Shown: positions 42,809 to 53,976 of the stretch, piece by piece
Layout: every line of letters starts with the position of its first letter
How positions within the stretch are numbered: position 1 is the stretch's first letter
NCBI GenBank assembly: GCA_022828595.1
Contig: JAKGHH010000003.1
Coordinates: 102,633,583 to 102,697,582, forward strand
DNA: 64,000 nucleotides
DNA from: Nelumbo lutea
Lineage: Eukaryota; Streptophyta; Magnoliopsida; Proteales; Nelumbonaceae
Direction of reading: 5' to 3'
Position numbers and translations under genes: made by a program
The notes under the pieces: generated by a model
Database searches by the model: none
Told to the model about the DNA's origin: nothing
What the model saw: the letters and a program-made list of their open reading frames with translations, nothing else

Positions 42809-44502
42809 ACATTGCATTATTATATGACATCAAACATTCACACAAGCCAGAATGTCTGTATCGTCAGCTAATTGAATGGATGATGATGATAAGCACATCT
42901 ACGTGAGATTAGTCTCGGGTCAGAATAATTATCAATTATCACTGAAATTTTTCTATATTTATGGGAGAACTATGTATGTTTGGGCTATGGGGCAAGGCGG
43001 GTTAAATCCTCTCCTTTTTTTTTTTTTAACTTTCCTTTGAATTTAATTAATTAAATTGCCGCCCCCTCCACCTGGATACAAAAAAGAATCCTTTTTTGGG
43101 CAATATAAGTGGGCAAATATTATACTAAACAAAAAAAAAAAGAATTATAAAATAAAATATTTAAATCAGTGAAAAATGAAATGTTACAGATGACATATTT
43201 GACATTGATTAAATCTTTAACACGATTGATAAATAGACCTTCTAAAATGTGAACCAATGAAAAAATAAGCAGACAATGTGAAAAGTTTTATTAATACGTT
43301 AATAAAAAATGCTAGCTTTTAAAAGCATGAAGCTAGGTTAAAAGATAAGGCTGCCTTTGTAAATCCCAGTTCAGAGTAAATTTGTACTCTGGTTCATTTT
43401 TGCCTGTGTTTGGCAACATTACATTTATGTATTGATAAATGACAGACCAATACTTATTTACATTGATAATAAAATGTAAAAGTATATCAATAAAAAATAA
43501 GTAAATTTGCATTCAAGTGAGTTTTTTATAATAATAAAAAAAGTGTATGTTTTATTGGAATTCATGTTTACACCCATTATAGTTAAAAGTCTATTTGGTA
43601 AAAAAGTAAATTTGTCGGTGCAAAGCTAACCCAATTTTACAATTCATATGAATCGTATTACAGTCTACATATTTACATTCACACTTATTTGCATCGTTTC
43701 TAAACTCAGCCTAAAACTTAAAGCATGTGTTATCTTAACATGATGTAGATTTTTACTTATTATGTGCATATGAATCTTGGCAATGGTACATCACTTTTAT
43801 GCATTGGCAATCTTAGATTAATTAATGAATGGGTGAATGTGTTAGCACTAAATACATAGTTAGAGAGATATAAGTTAATGTGTCGAGCATTAAATATGAG
43901 ATGAAGGTTGCATTTGGTTGGAGACTTGTACTACAAATTTCATTTTCACCAAGTTTAAAATTTCAATACAATACGGGGTGTATCGTATTGTATATTTGAA
44001 AAATAGATACGAGATAATTATGAAAATCAGACATTTCATCTTTTTTTCATGTGTATCGAACATGTATCAAAGGTGTATCGACGAAAAAAGATACGACCAA
44101 AAACTAAAAAAAAAAATTAAGGGGGAAAGTAAGCTTGCTTTATCCGAAATAAGCCTCTTTTCACCCCCAAACGACTCTAAAACTCCAAACTTCATTTTTA
44201 GAGTGTTAGATTTGCAAAAGTTTGCAAGAAACAAGTGTGAATCGTTAATTTTTTAAGATTTTTCAAATTAAAAAAAATATGGCAAAATTTGGTATTTTTT
44301 TTATAATATCATTGTGATTTCTTTTTTATTTTCTTGAATATTTAAATTTATGTTACATTCAAAATCACAATTTTTTTTTGTGTTTTCAATAGATTTATGG
44401 AATTTTCATGGAGATATTTGGGGAAAATATAAATTAACAAAAAATTGAAAATGTAAACTTTTTCTATGCCTATAAAGACTAAATATGTTATAGATCTAAA
44501 GA
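42809..44502. other. AT-rich intergenic DNA, no gene seen
   Basis: Low-G+C sequence with many short A/T runs. A GATAC-rich stretch at 43965-44095 (ATACGGGGTGTATCG, GTATCGAACATGTATC) resembles MITE 3. An open frame at 43918-44256 lies over it and looks accidental. Confidence 0.45.
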
Positions 44503-44820
44503 TTTATCTATCATATCCATAGAGCAACTGAAATTTCTTCTTTATTTTTTATATTTTTAGAATTAAAAAATAAATAATAATTTATTATATTTTATTGTTT
44601 GATCACAACAATTGAATATATTATAATTCTATGGATGATCTATCACAGACCAATTGAAATTTCTTCTTTAATAATTATTTTGTATTTTTATATTTTTAGA
44701 ATTAAGAAATAAATAAATAATTAATTATATTTTATCATTTGATCACAATGATTGAATATATTATAATTCCATGGATGATCAATCATATACACAAAACAAT
44801 TGAAATTTCTTAGTGCCTGT
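44503..44820. repeat. Tandem duplication of a ~140-bp AT-rich unit
   Basis: Two full units and a partial third share CAATTGAAATTTCTTCTTTA, TATTTTTAGAATTAA, TTTGATCACAA and ATTGAATATATTATAATTC followed by ATGGATGATC. Successive starts are near 44503, 44637 and 44785. Confidence 0.85.
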
Positions 44821-45139
44821 TTCACAAGTCTTTTTGAGAAGATCTGTTGCAAGATCTGATGGTTAAAAGACCAGGTGAGCTTTTGCAAGTATATCTTGGA
44901 AGACCAAAGACTGGTTGAAACATTTTTCATAAATCTCCGAAAATACCATAAAAGTTGGAAGAATGTTTGGTAGTGTGATGAAAATATGTGTTATGTATAT
45001 ATGAATGCCTCATGTGTGGGCCAACAAACCATTCATTTAACACATGTGGGACCCATGTACAGGTCTAAACATACATTTCATAATTGCGGGCCCCCATGCA
45101 CTTATCGTAAACAGGCCCCACATTAAGTCCACATATGTA

Positions 45140-45690
45140 TATCGTTCGCTATGGGTTTCACAAATATTTTTTCAAGGTGGGCTCCACATGCATTTCAACA
45201 CATATATAATACGTAATGTGGGCCCCACATACATTTCAACATATGCATAATGCATTAATGTTGGCCCCACATGCAATTCCAACTATGCACACCCTTCATT
45301 ATGGAGTTCATATATTTTTTCAATGTGGGCCCCACATACATTTCAACATATGCATAATGCACTAATGTGGGCCCTACATGCAATTCCAACTATGTACACC
45401 CTTCATAATGGAGTCCATAAATATTTTTTCAATGTGGGCCCCATATACATTTCAACATATGCATAATGCATTAATGTGGGCCCCACATGTAAGTCCACTT
45501 ATGCATATCATTCATTTTGAAGCCTATAAATATTTTTCAAGGTGGGTCTCATGTACATCTGAACATATGCATAATGCATCAATGTGGGCCCCACATACAA
45601 TTCCAGCTATGTACAGCCTTTATTATGGAGTCCATAAATATTTTTTCAATGTGGGCCCCACATGTATATACCATTGGTGGGGCCCATTTA
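45140..45690. repeat. ~110-bp minisatellite rich in GTGGGCCCCAC
   Basis: About five units, three of them spaced close to 110 bp. Each contains ATTTTTTCAATGTGGGCCCC, ACATACATTTCAACATATGC, ATAATGCATTAATGTGGGCC and CAATTCCAACTATG-ACACCC. Successive TTTTTCAA(T/G)GTGGG starts lie near 45166, 45314, 45424, 45534 and 45643. At least five perfect or near-perfect GTGGGCCCCAC palindromes are present. The open frames over it simply follow the repeat. Confidence 0.92.
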
Positions 45691-45829
45691 TACATTCAAA
45701 TTTTGTGTACATGTTAGTAGCATAAATACAACTTTAGTATTGTGCAACTGCAAGGCATATCCAAAATGGAAAAGCCATACACCAGTTCATGATAGGGACA
45801 TACTAACCACACTTCTAGTGGTATCTATC

Positions 45830-46198
45830 CTACCTCCAAACTAACAAAATGAAAATCAAAATTATCAAGAAAACGATCAAACACATCATGGCATAGCAAC
45901 AAACACAAGCCCCAATTGCAACAACTTGCTCTTTCTCGTAATTTCCATGCTCATGAGCAATATTATGTTGTTCAATGATGCGGATTTCTGATTCTTCCAA
46001 AGTGTAGTTATCTGCCCACATAAAGTCATATTCATGTGGCTGGAAGAAAAAAATAATAATAATTTTCAATCTATATTAAACACAAATATTGAACAATATG
46101 GTTTTTGGGTATTGGACTTATACCTCTCCGATTGGACATTTATATTTTATACGTCCACACTCACATGGACACATCGGTCCCCTTCCATTTGTTGCCAT
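45830..46198 (-). CDS. Small two-exon gene, Cys-rich N-terminus and C-terminal membrane segment (94 aa, unrecognised)
   Basis: Exon 1 (46124-46198) encodes MATNGRGPMCPCECGRIKY then KCPIGE, and ends at GAG|GTATAAG. An 84-nt AT-rich intron ends in TTTTTTTCTTCCAG. Exon 2 (45830-46039) continues in phase 0 as PHEYDFMWADNYTLEESEIR, a His/Glu-rich middle and ACVCCYAMMCLIVFLIILIF before a TAG. Four cysteines in exon 1 (C-x-C-x-C, then C) could bind a metal; the last 30 residues should span a membrane. The order resembles plant small GRF-like zinc-finger/membrane proteins only faintly, and I do not claim that family. It lies about 175 bases downstream of the Harbinger transposase end, same strand, and has no stop or frameshift, unlike its neighbour. 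Unspliced it would stop after 26 codons. Confidence 0.5.
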
Positions 46199-46373
46199 GA
46201 CTAAATAACAAAACAATTGAACATCACATCACAATAAAATTGTTTGTATCCTAACAAATGAATTGTGAAATTTTCAACAAGCACATGATCACTAATCAAG
46301 AACATACCAATGTCATAATTTTATAGTTAAAAACACAAGCATTAATTGTTCAATAATTCATTGATATCTCCAA

Positions 46374-47803
46374 CTAATTTGATTGCCTCCTACGTATACT
46401 TCTTGGGCGAGTGCGATTGACACATAAGTTGTAATGATTAGCCATTTTGAACATAATCTCATTACGAACTTGTTCCATCCGTCTAGATGCCTGGGATCCT
46501 ATATCGATAGTTTTCGGTGTTGTACCATGAAACATTCCTCCCTCTCCTTCAACGGGAACACAATCTTGAAGGAAACCATTCCAAAACACATATTAGATTC
46601 TCGATAATCGAATGAAATTATGTAACACACAACAAGCAAATACACTTCTAATTTGCTTGTGAAGTGAGTATAGAGGCATCAACTTTAGTATTGGGAATTT
46701 TGCCTTAAGAACATCGAAGCAACGTTCTATGACATTCCTCAATGAAGAATGAACATAATTAAAGTATTCTTCGGCATTCTTTGGTCGACCACCTCTTCCT
46801 TGAAAGTTTCTTAAATGGTATCTCTCTGATCGATATAGAGACAGAAATCCAAGCATATTTGTATAACCCAAGTCAATTACGTAATATTTTCCTATATGAT
46901 AGCACATATGTAGTTAATGCATTGAATAAAAAACTCTGATGGGTTATTTGATAGTTTTGCTAACCTTCTGGTGGTAGCAGGAACATATTATTGAATTGTC
47001 AACAAGAAAACTCTTGAATCATGTGAAGCACCCTTCCATCCTGCCTCAACAAAAGTGAAGAGCATATCAAACGAACATGCACACATCACATTCTAGGTGG
47101 TGGTTGATTTTCTTCCTCTAAATGAAACTTGATCAACAAATGAAACACAAGCATGAACATGTGTTCCATCTATTGCACCTGCACAATTCTGCAGATGAAA
47201 AAAATATCCAATTTGGTGATAGGCTTTTTATTAAAGAATAAAGAATTGAAAAATTATCTCACATATAATATGAGATACCTCGAACCATGGATAATATTTT
47301 GGATTGTTGAGTATCTCAGGTGGTACAGTAGTTAGATCATCGGGTCATACAGTTTCCTTGCCAAATTCACAAATTGCATTAAATGCAGAATTAAATTGTC
47401 GTGAAATGATTTCCCCCGAGTGTTGAAAGCGGTCTGCAGTATCTCTATTTGTTTTGTTGTGTCCTATAATCTTTAAAAGAATTCCAACCTGCTCATCAGC
47501 TGATACATATCTACTATATTTCACTAACCATCGTTGTCTCAATGCACCTATTAGGCTAACAAATGCTTCAGGGGTTATTCTAAACATTTCCAAACACCTA
47601 TTACCTTCATTGCATATGACATTTTTCATCCACTTTGACCCGATCAAAATGTCATTGTGGTAAGGTGTCTTGGAGAAATACATTTCTTCCTTCTCAAGTT
47701 CCTTCGCAATGAGGACATTTGTCATCACTTGCTGCTCTTCATCATCTACAACAACAACCAAAATTGCTTGCAACACTACCCTCTTGGTCGGACTATCAAC
47801 CAT
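46374..47803 (-). pseudogene. PIF/Harbinger transposase (three exons, broken)
   Basis: Exon 1 (47279-47803, from MVDSPTKRVV) has the N-terminal region GNRCLEMFRITPEAFVSL, YVSADEQVGILLKIIGHN and RFQHSGEIISRQFN, and ends WFE|GTATCTC. Exon 2 (46975-47188) begins NCAGAIDGTHVHACVSF, with the first catalytic Asp, and includes FTFVEAGWKGASHDSRV with the second. Exon 3 (to 46374) begins in GKYYVIDLGYTN and holds ERYHLRNFQGRGG and HSSLRNVIERCFDVLKAKF, with the Glu of the DDE set, then VLHNFIRL. The breaks are a TGA at 47345, a TAG in exon 2 (after GRKSTTT), a frameshift near 47000 and a TAA at about 46593. The family cuts and pastes DNA at TTA/TAA-like targets together with a Myb-like partner protein. 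No terminal inverted repeats were located. Confidence 0.87.
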
Positions 47804-48084
47804 TGTAAATCAGACACAACAATTAGGCTTTATGTTTGATTAATTGCAAGCTTGCACTTCATAAATTAAGGACCAAATGTGATACCCTATTCATTAAACC
47901 ATCCAAACAATAATCAATAAGCAATCCACAAAACCATATAATACCATATGAATTGTATCTACTGAAACCATTGTTCAATCCTACACCTGTGAAGTAGTTT
48001 AAGAAGTTATAACAATTCTAAACAATTGTTCACCTAAACTATTAAAAGAAAGGGTTCATGGATGAGAACATAACATTCAAGAAT

Positions 48085-49080
48085 CTAACGATTAAGGACA
48101 CCGAACACCCAATTCTTCCTAAGATTAATAGGCATGTTTATGAACCACTCCCTTGCATCTAGCTTCTCAAACACTTCATAAAGTTTTAGGTAGTCATTAT
48201 GATCCATCCCTTCAATAGAATTCAACTCTGCTAAAACATTGCTCATAGAGACATGATTCTCCGACTTTTTATTCAGTCCCTTGATTGCTTCCACCAACTT
48301 CTCAAATAGCTTATCTGTTGACACATTTTGTTATGAAATTGCAACAAAAAATTCAGATGGCCTCTTCTTACGAGCATTTTGCTTGATGGTTGTAGTAGAA
48401 ATTTGATCACTATCAATATTGGCTGAATCAGCAATGCCAGGTGATGGTTGTTGAACTTTTTCAAGGTGTGTATCATTGGGGACATGCCCGTCCTCCCGGG
48501 GTGGAGATTCTATTCCACGTGCCAGAGATGCAGAGAACCTTCCTGTAGGTTTGGTACCCCCAAATATAATTTCAAGGTTGTTATACTCTGGACAACCCAT
48601 ATTACGAAACCTTTTCGCCTTGGGGTTAGCCTAAAAAGATAAGGGGACACCATTCAAAATATACATTTGCATACATATAAAGTCCCAAACAAATATGATC
48701 TCTAAATAACTTCAAAGTTCAGAAAATACCAATAAATAATTCTCCCATGTCTCTGGGGAGGATACAACCATATGCTTCTCCTCGTCCCAGCCAAATCCCA
48801 TTTGTTCAAACCTCAATTTCCTAAACTCCTTATACCTACTTTTTAGATCTTGTATTTTGTTACTGAAGGATTTTGGGTTGAACTTCAACCCAACTTGTGT
48901 AAAAAAACTTTGTCGAACCTCCTTCCAACCACTTGGTTTCAGACACCCAGAAACCATTCCCCCATTTTGTACTTGAAGTACTAGTAAATCTATGAAAATA
49001 TTTTCCTGCACAAGAGTCCAATTTGCATTAATAATGGGTGCATTGTCAAATGTTGTGGTATTGACTACACTATTTGCCAT
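48085..49080 (-). pseudogene. PIF/Harbinger ORF1, Myb/SANT-like protein (one in-frame stop)
   Basis: Exon 1 (48730-49080) starts MANSVVNTTTF and has the Myb/SANT-like domain: NWTLVQENIFIDLLVLQVQN, SGWKEVRQSF, NKIQDLKSRYKEFRKL and ETWENYLL. A 99-nt intron (TTG|GTATTT … CTTTTTAG) leads to exon 2, ANPKAKRFRNMGCPEYNNL, giving the usual W…YL…NP.AK.FR transition. The frame is then open except for a TAA at 48331-48333, between VAIS and QNVSTDK, and ends at 48085. Such proteins bind the transposon ends and bring in the transposase. It is transcribed in the same direction as the transposase, which lies 280 bp downstream. One nonsense codon makes it a probable pseudogene, though the C-terminal tail after the stop is less conserved in the family. 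Confidence 0.83.
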
Positions 49081-49129
49081 CTATATAATAATCAGATCAT
49101 TAGTTACTATCGAAGTGCTAGAATCATTT

Positions 49130-51390
49130 TAAATTTTGTGTTAAATAAGCAAATAATACAAGTATGAAATTACTTGCAATGATAAGAGTCACCTGTGGTA
49201 AACGAACCCAAAAAATATGCAAATGGCCGTCATACAAAGCTGCACAAAAAAAGAAAACAGAGTTTGATAGCTTCAGCAAACTTGCTGGTACAACCCCCAA
49301 GCAACCAAGTTCACCAACTAAAGATACATTAATAAAAAAGCAGAAACTGAAACCCATTTATAGCCTTTAAATTTTTTTTTTGCAATGCAAATAAAAACTA
49401 TTCTTATTTTTTTATGTAAAGTAGAAATTGAGAAACATGAAGTTCATTGGAACACTCCTTTAATTAGCTTCAGGTTTTATTTTTTTTCCTGCAATGCAAA
49501 TAAATAAAATAAAGCATAAACTGATAAAAATAAATAAGAATTTACATTGAAATCATCATTGGTGTCTACCATGTCAAGCCTCACTAAAAACTATTCTTAA
49601 TTCATTTTATTGATAATACATAATATCCAAATTTGATTAATTTTGATGGATAATATTCAAATTCAAATATTATTGTTAACAGGAATTGAAATCTAGATAG
49701 TTTTGATCTGGATCCAACCCATTTACAGTCTTGAATAACAATGAAAGCTCTAGAGAAATGTGCAACTCGGTCTGGTTTGGGTCTAAGGCCAATTTGAATA
49801 AGTAGCATGCTTTTTAGGCCCTAATTGAATTAGATTGGATGAGTGTGTATGGGGTCGGTGTATGCATGCTTTTTACAAATACTTATGTCTCACATGTTCA
49901 AATACCAATCTTTATAGCTTGGAACAAACTAGCAATACAAATGATTCCGATGGAGCAAAATCTGTTTCACCCAATATGTTTCACTCAATCTTTATGGATT
50001 GAAACCAACTAGCCAAAATCTGTTTCACCCAATGATTCTAATAGAGCAAAACCTGTTTCACTCAACGATTCTAATATTTGGTATAGCCAAAGAGTGATCA
50101 ACATCTTTTCTTGGATATTAAGGGCACCAAGGGCATTGATACTTATTTTTCTCTCTTTTTTTGGTTGGAAAATAGTTCCTGAATGGGTGGGATGAAAATC
50201 CAGCATAGATAACCAAGGTTGGAAACCCAGGAATGTTGAATCAAAATTTCCAACAAAATAGTATTTGTAGGGAAGTCAATCCCTACAAATCCCTACAAAC
50301 ATACACGTCATCATTGTTGCAAATGGAATTAGTTGAAATCAACCAAGACTGGATAGTAGTCAAAACCAAAGAAGTCCCATTATTGTAATACAATGATAAA
50401 ACAGTTCACACTCCATAGATACCGTGAAAAATATTCAAGAACAAGGTGAAAAAACAACTGATGCTACAATACAGGATACCAACATCATGTGTGATTTAAT
50501 TCTCAACTAATGAAAGTAATTTCTAATGTTGATCCCCCAATTAATGAAAGTAATTTCTAATGCTGATCCCCTAACAGTTCACACTCCATAAATGGGTTGC
50601 TGGATTAATTTCCAGCATCATATGTAATGATTTAACTCTCAATTAATGAAAGTAATTTCTAATGCTGATCCCCCAAAAGAATCAAGTGTGGTCAAAATTT
50701 TCACAAGCTATTTGTCACCACTAGATCATACCAACAGATTTATAAGCATTAGCTGATTCTTATCCAGCAAAAGGTTTTGCAGTAAGGTTGTATATCATGG
50801 TATCTTGCTCCCTTTTTGATCTATTGGTGTCTTCAGCAAGAAAGGAAACAACAAGAGTTTTTATCAACAAAAGGTGTCCCAATCTTATTTTGATCAGGAA
50901 GATAGAGAACCTAAAATTATTTTGGGTATCAATGCACAACTTCAATCATCATTTAGAGACCATGCTTTCTTCTTTAACAAGCACAAAAATGGGCCCAAGA
51001 ATACCAGATAAGAAGAACAGTATTTACTCCCAAACTTCAAAGAATCATAAAGTAGAAAAATGAAAAATTGCAATAAGCTTTAGCTATTGTGGGTTTGGGG
51101 TGTTAGTGTCAAAACCCACGAAACCATAATGATTTCTCTTACAGAGACATTTCCTATGAACCACAATGTGTGAACAAATTAATACTTAGGCTAGCAGTAA
51201 CCATTGTAGAATGATCTTTCCTTATTCAAAGCTGAATAAGATTTATCTAATGTGGGTTATTGATGTCAACAAGCAAGGAGTAGACGCACAACAAGCAAAA
51301 CCATAAATTTGAGGTCCAATAGTAAGTGATACCATTCCGAGGCCAACTACATTCAATCAGTTACTCATAAAAAACAAGGAGACTTCCCAG
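49130..51390. other. Intergenic stretch with short diverged repeats, no gene assigned
   Basis: No domain is recognised on either strand. Repeated phrases include CAAAATCTGTTTCACCCAAT near 49957-50060. CAGTTCACACTCCATA occurs at 50403 and 50575. Three copies of AATGAAAGTAATTTCTAATG…TGATCCCC lie at about 50510, 50545 and 50645. A pair of splice-like sites brackets LYDGHLHIFWVRLPQ on the minus strand at about 49195-49245, but without further exons I do not call a gene. Confidence 0.35.
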
Positions 51391-51391
51391 C

Positions 51392-51475
51392 TTTTTTTCA
51401 CAAGTCCGAAACAAGAAAGCCGAGGTTCACTGCTATTTTTCGTAAGTCCGAAACAAGAAAGCCGAGGTTCACTCT
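51392..51475. repeat. Short tandem duplication (AAGTCCGAAACAAGAAAGCC)
   Basis: Two adjacent copies of a ~43-bp unit containing AAGTCCGAAACAAGAAAGCC followed by GAGGTTCACT, separated by TGCTATTTTTCG. Confidence 0.8.
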
Positions 51476-51479
51476 TTAA

Positions 51480-51960
51480 ACCCTTCTATAACAGGCAGCA
51501 ATTGACTTCCTAGCTTTCATATATGCGAAGGCCATACATTGAAAAACCCTCATCATAAGGGGTTCAGTCCAAGAAGGGAAATAACAGCAGCAAGAAGAAA
51601 AAGAATAACGACACTCGAAGAAGAAGAAGAGAGATGTGTACGCAGGTCGACAATGGCAAAGCTCAGGGTTAGGGCTCGAACCATTTGCAAGTTTGTATCG
51701 AAAGATCCCCCATTTTCTCACACGTCCGAAGAAGCTAGCTTCTAAACAGCCCGAAGCCCGCACGGAAAGACTTGTCACACGTCCGAATCTAGAAACTTGC
51801 AAAATCTTCAATCGAAGCTTTCCGGAAAAAGCCCAATTTCGGGCTTCTCGCGTCTTCAACTGTCTGCATCTTTTTTTAAGCAGATCTATCATTTGCCAAA
51901 TGGGAAAAACCTGAAATTCAACAAAGCCCGCACGGAAAGATTTGTCAAACGTGGCCTTTA
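51480..51960. other. G+C-richer segment, possible 5' end of an unknown gene
   Basis: This 480-bp segment is more G+C-rich than its surroundings. On the plus strand it has a purine-rich run (GAAGAAGAAGAAGAG) before an ATG at 51652 (MAKLRVRARTICKFVSKDPP), closed by a stop after 31 codons. On the minus strand the same DNA reads as a CT-rich leader-like stretch with an open frame of 138 codons (51476-51892). CCCGCACGGAAAGA-TTGTCA occurs twice (51750 and 51929). I recognise neither frame. Confidence 0.25.
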
Positions 51961-53149
51961 TTTAATAAATAATTAATAAAAATTATTAAGTTTAATAAAT
52001 AAAATTTATTTATTTTTTAAAATTTTTGGCAATAAATAATAATTATTAATTATATTTTCACATAGAAATTGTTCCAATGCATGTTTTATGGTTGGATAGG
52101 AGAGTTGGGTTTTTCCCATCCCATAGAACATTAAAACTTAAGAATTATAATTTATAAATTATAGTTAAGCATAAGATTTTTAATAAAATTATAATTAACT
52201 ACAATATATTTTTTCATAAAACCATTAAAATATATTAATTTAATGTATATACACCTCATTGAGGTATTATATTTAGCGTTGTTGATGTATTTTTATGATT
52301 TATTAAAGTATTTATAGTATTTCTAAGCATATTTATGTGTATCTTAGTTTTTTTTTGATATACATGCATATCCAAAGTGTATCCCGATACGTCTCTTTAA
52401 ATTGTCTTTCTGACTTTGAACCTTGATTTGCACTAATGTAAATCCCGGTTTGCTTTTGCTTCAAATTTAGCTTTATCTTATTTGTCTACAAGTAACAGAA
52501 TATGAAGTACACCGACTATTTTAAATGAAAAGGCAATGGGGGTAGGAGGAGGTTTATCTATCTAGGACTAGGAGTAAGGTAGGATGAAAGATGATGTGTA
52601 AATTTTGTAGCCATTTTTAGTATGCAAAATTTGCACTACCAAGAGTGCAAAAGAGATAAGAAGGACAAATTTTGTATTAAGTAGAAATACAAATCATAAT
52701 TACAAATAAACGAAAGCAAACCTAAACCAAGTACAAATTTTGCAATTGACCAAGATTTACACTACAACCAAATGCAACCAGAAGAGGTGTCGGCAACTTA
52801 TCACTAAATATGATACATACCTAAGTGTTCGTTTGGTTCACGGGAATATTGGTCTAGAATCAATATCTTCCACTGGTTTGGCTGGGGAGAATGAGAATTG
52901 AAATTGGTTTTTGAACGTTTTGTGCCTTTTGTTAGAGGGTTCTAACAAAGGGGATCTATTTTCAACTATGTCAAAAAGTTCAAGGGAAATGAGTAGAATT
53001 ACAAAACTTTAGTGAAGGTTTTAGCAACGGTTAAAAACTTTAGGTGAGTTTTTAACAAATTTCCCTTAACAACGTGAAAATACACCTCATAAATATATGT
53101 AGACTTTATGACATCTTTAACCTGATTGGTTGAGATTTTAACATAGCAC
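51961..53149. other. AT-rich intergenic DNA, no gene seen
   Basis: No supported coding sequence. A GATAC-containing stretch at 52370-52430 ending CTTTGAACCTTG resembles the outer end of MITE 3 in reverse. AGTGTTCGTTTGGTTCACGG near 52832 looks like the terminal sequence of a small DNA transposon, but no partner end was found. Confidence 0.4.
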
Positions 53150-53876
53150 CATTTTTTTATCAATAACAATGGATTTCAATAAAATAGGAATAAGCTTACA
53201 AAGTAGAGGATTTAAAGTATCTTAACTCCTCAATAAGGTGGGTAGGAACCCAAAAGGAAAAGAACAATTACAACTGAGTCCAGAAACCAGGATCCTTATT
53301 CGCCCCTTGCCTAGCTAATCCATCAGCAAAGGAGTATGCATTTCTCTTTACCTAACTACATTGAACTTCCATGTTCTTGATCAGCCATTTGAATTTTCTC
53401 TTTTCATTGTTGTAGCTCCAAAGCTTAGAGGTGTCTTCTTCTAACCAATTCACTAAAATACCAGAATCTCCTTCTATAATCAGTTTCTTGGCATTCAGGT
53501 CTTTAGCCCTTTGTACCCCTTTTAAAGCTACTAACTCCTCAACCCTTAAAGAGTCTCCAACTCTAAGTGGGCCAGAGAACCTAACTATTACATTCCCTTT
53601 CTCATCTCTTAGCACCCCCCAAATACCTGAAGACCCCCATGCTGCTATCATCGAATTTTAGTTTGATAAAACCAAAAGGTGGAGGGTTCTAGGTGGGATT
53701 CAAGGTCTTCTTAATAAAGGCTAAAATTGCAATTTCTTAACATATCATCCGTTGAATAATCTGTGAACAAGTTCATTGTTTTCAACCAATGTATTGCCCT
53801 TATATGGATTACTTTTAACATTGTTTCCAACATTTTCTCCTTTTCTGAAAAAATCCTTGGAGTTTCTTTCTTCCCA
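53150..53876 (-). mobile_element. LINE-3, 3' end with RNase H domain (cut by assembly gap)
   Basis: The minus strand reads PPFGFIKLKFDDSS (with one frame change), then GIWGVLRDEKGNVIVRFSGP, RVEELVALKGVQRAKDLN and KKLIIEGDSGILVNWLEED. This is the RNase H domain at the end of plant LINE ORF2. The 3' tail runs to TTTATTGAAATCC and ends in an A run on the minus strand near 53153. The upstream region (RAIHWLKTMNLF, 53780-53820) enters the N gap. Confidence 0.8.
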
Positions 53877-53976
53877 NNNNNNNNNNNNNNNNNNNNNNNN
53901 NNNNNNNNNNNNNNNNNNNNNNNNNNNNNNNNNNNNNNNNNNNNNNNNNNNNNNNNNNNNNNNNNNNNNNNNNNNN
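53877..53976. other. Assembly gap (100 N)
   Basis: Exactly 100 N, a conventional placeholder for a scaffold join of unknown size. Sequence on the two sides need not be adjacent in the genome. Confidence 0.97.

Noticed and set aside
45140..45690. Regularly spaced palindromic repeats resembling a CRISPR array
   Set aside because: The spacers are themselves repeated, the period is 110 bp and the genome is a plant; it is a minisatellite.
45378..45725. 115-codon open frame with repeated NIFSMWAP motif
   Set aside because: It runs over the 110-bp minisatellite and its repeats simply follow the DNA repeat; no splice sites or context.
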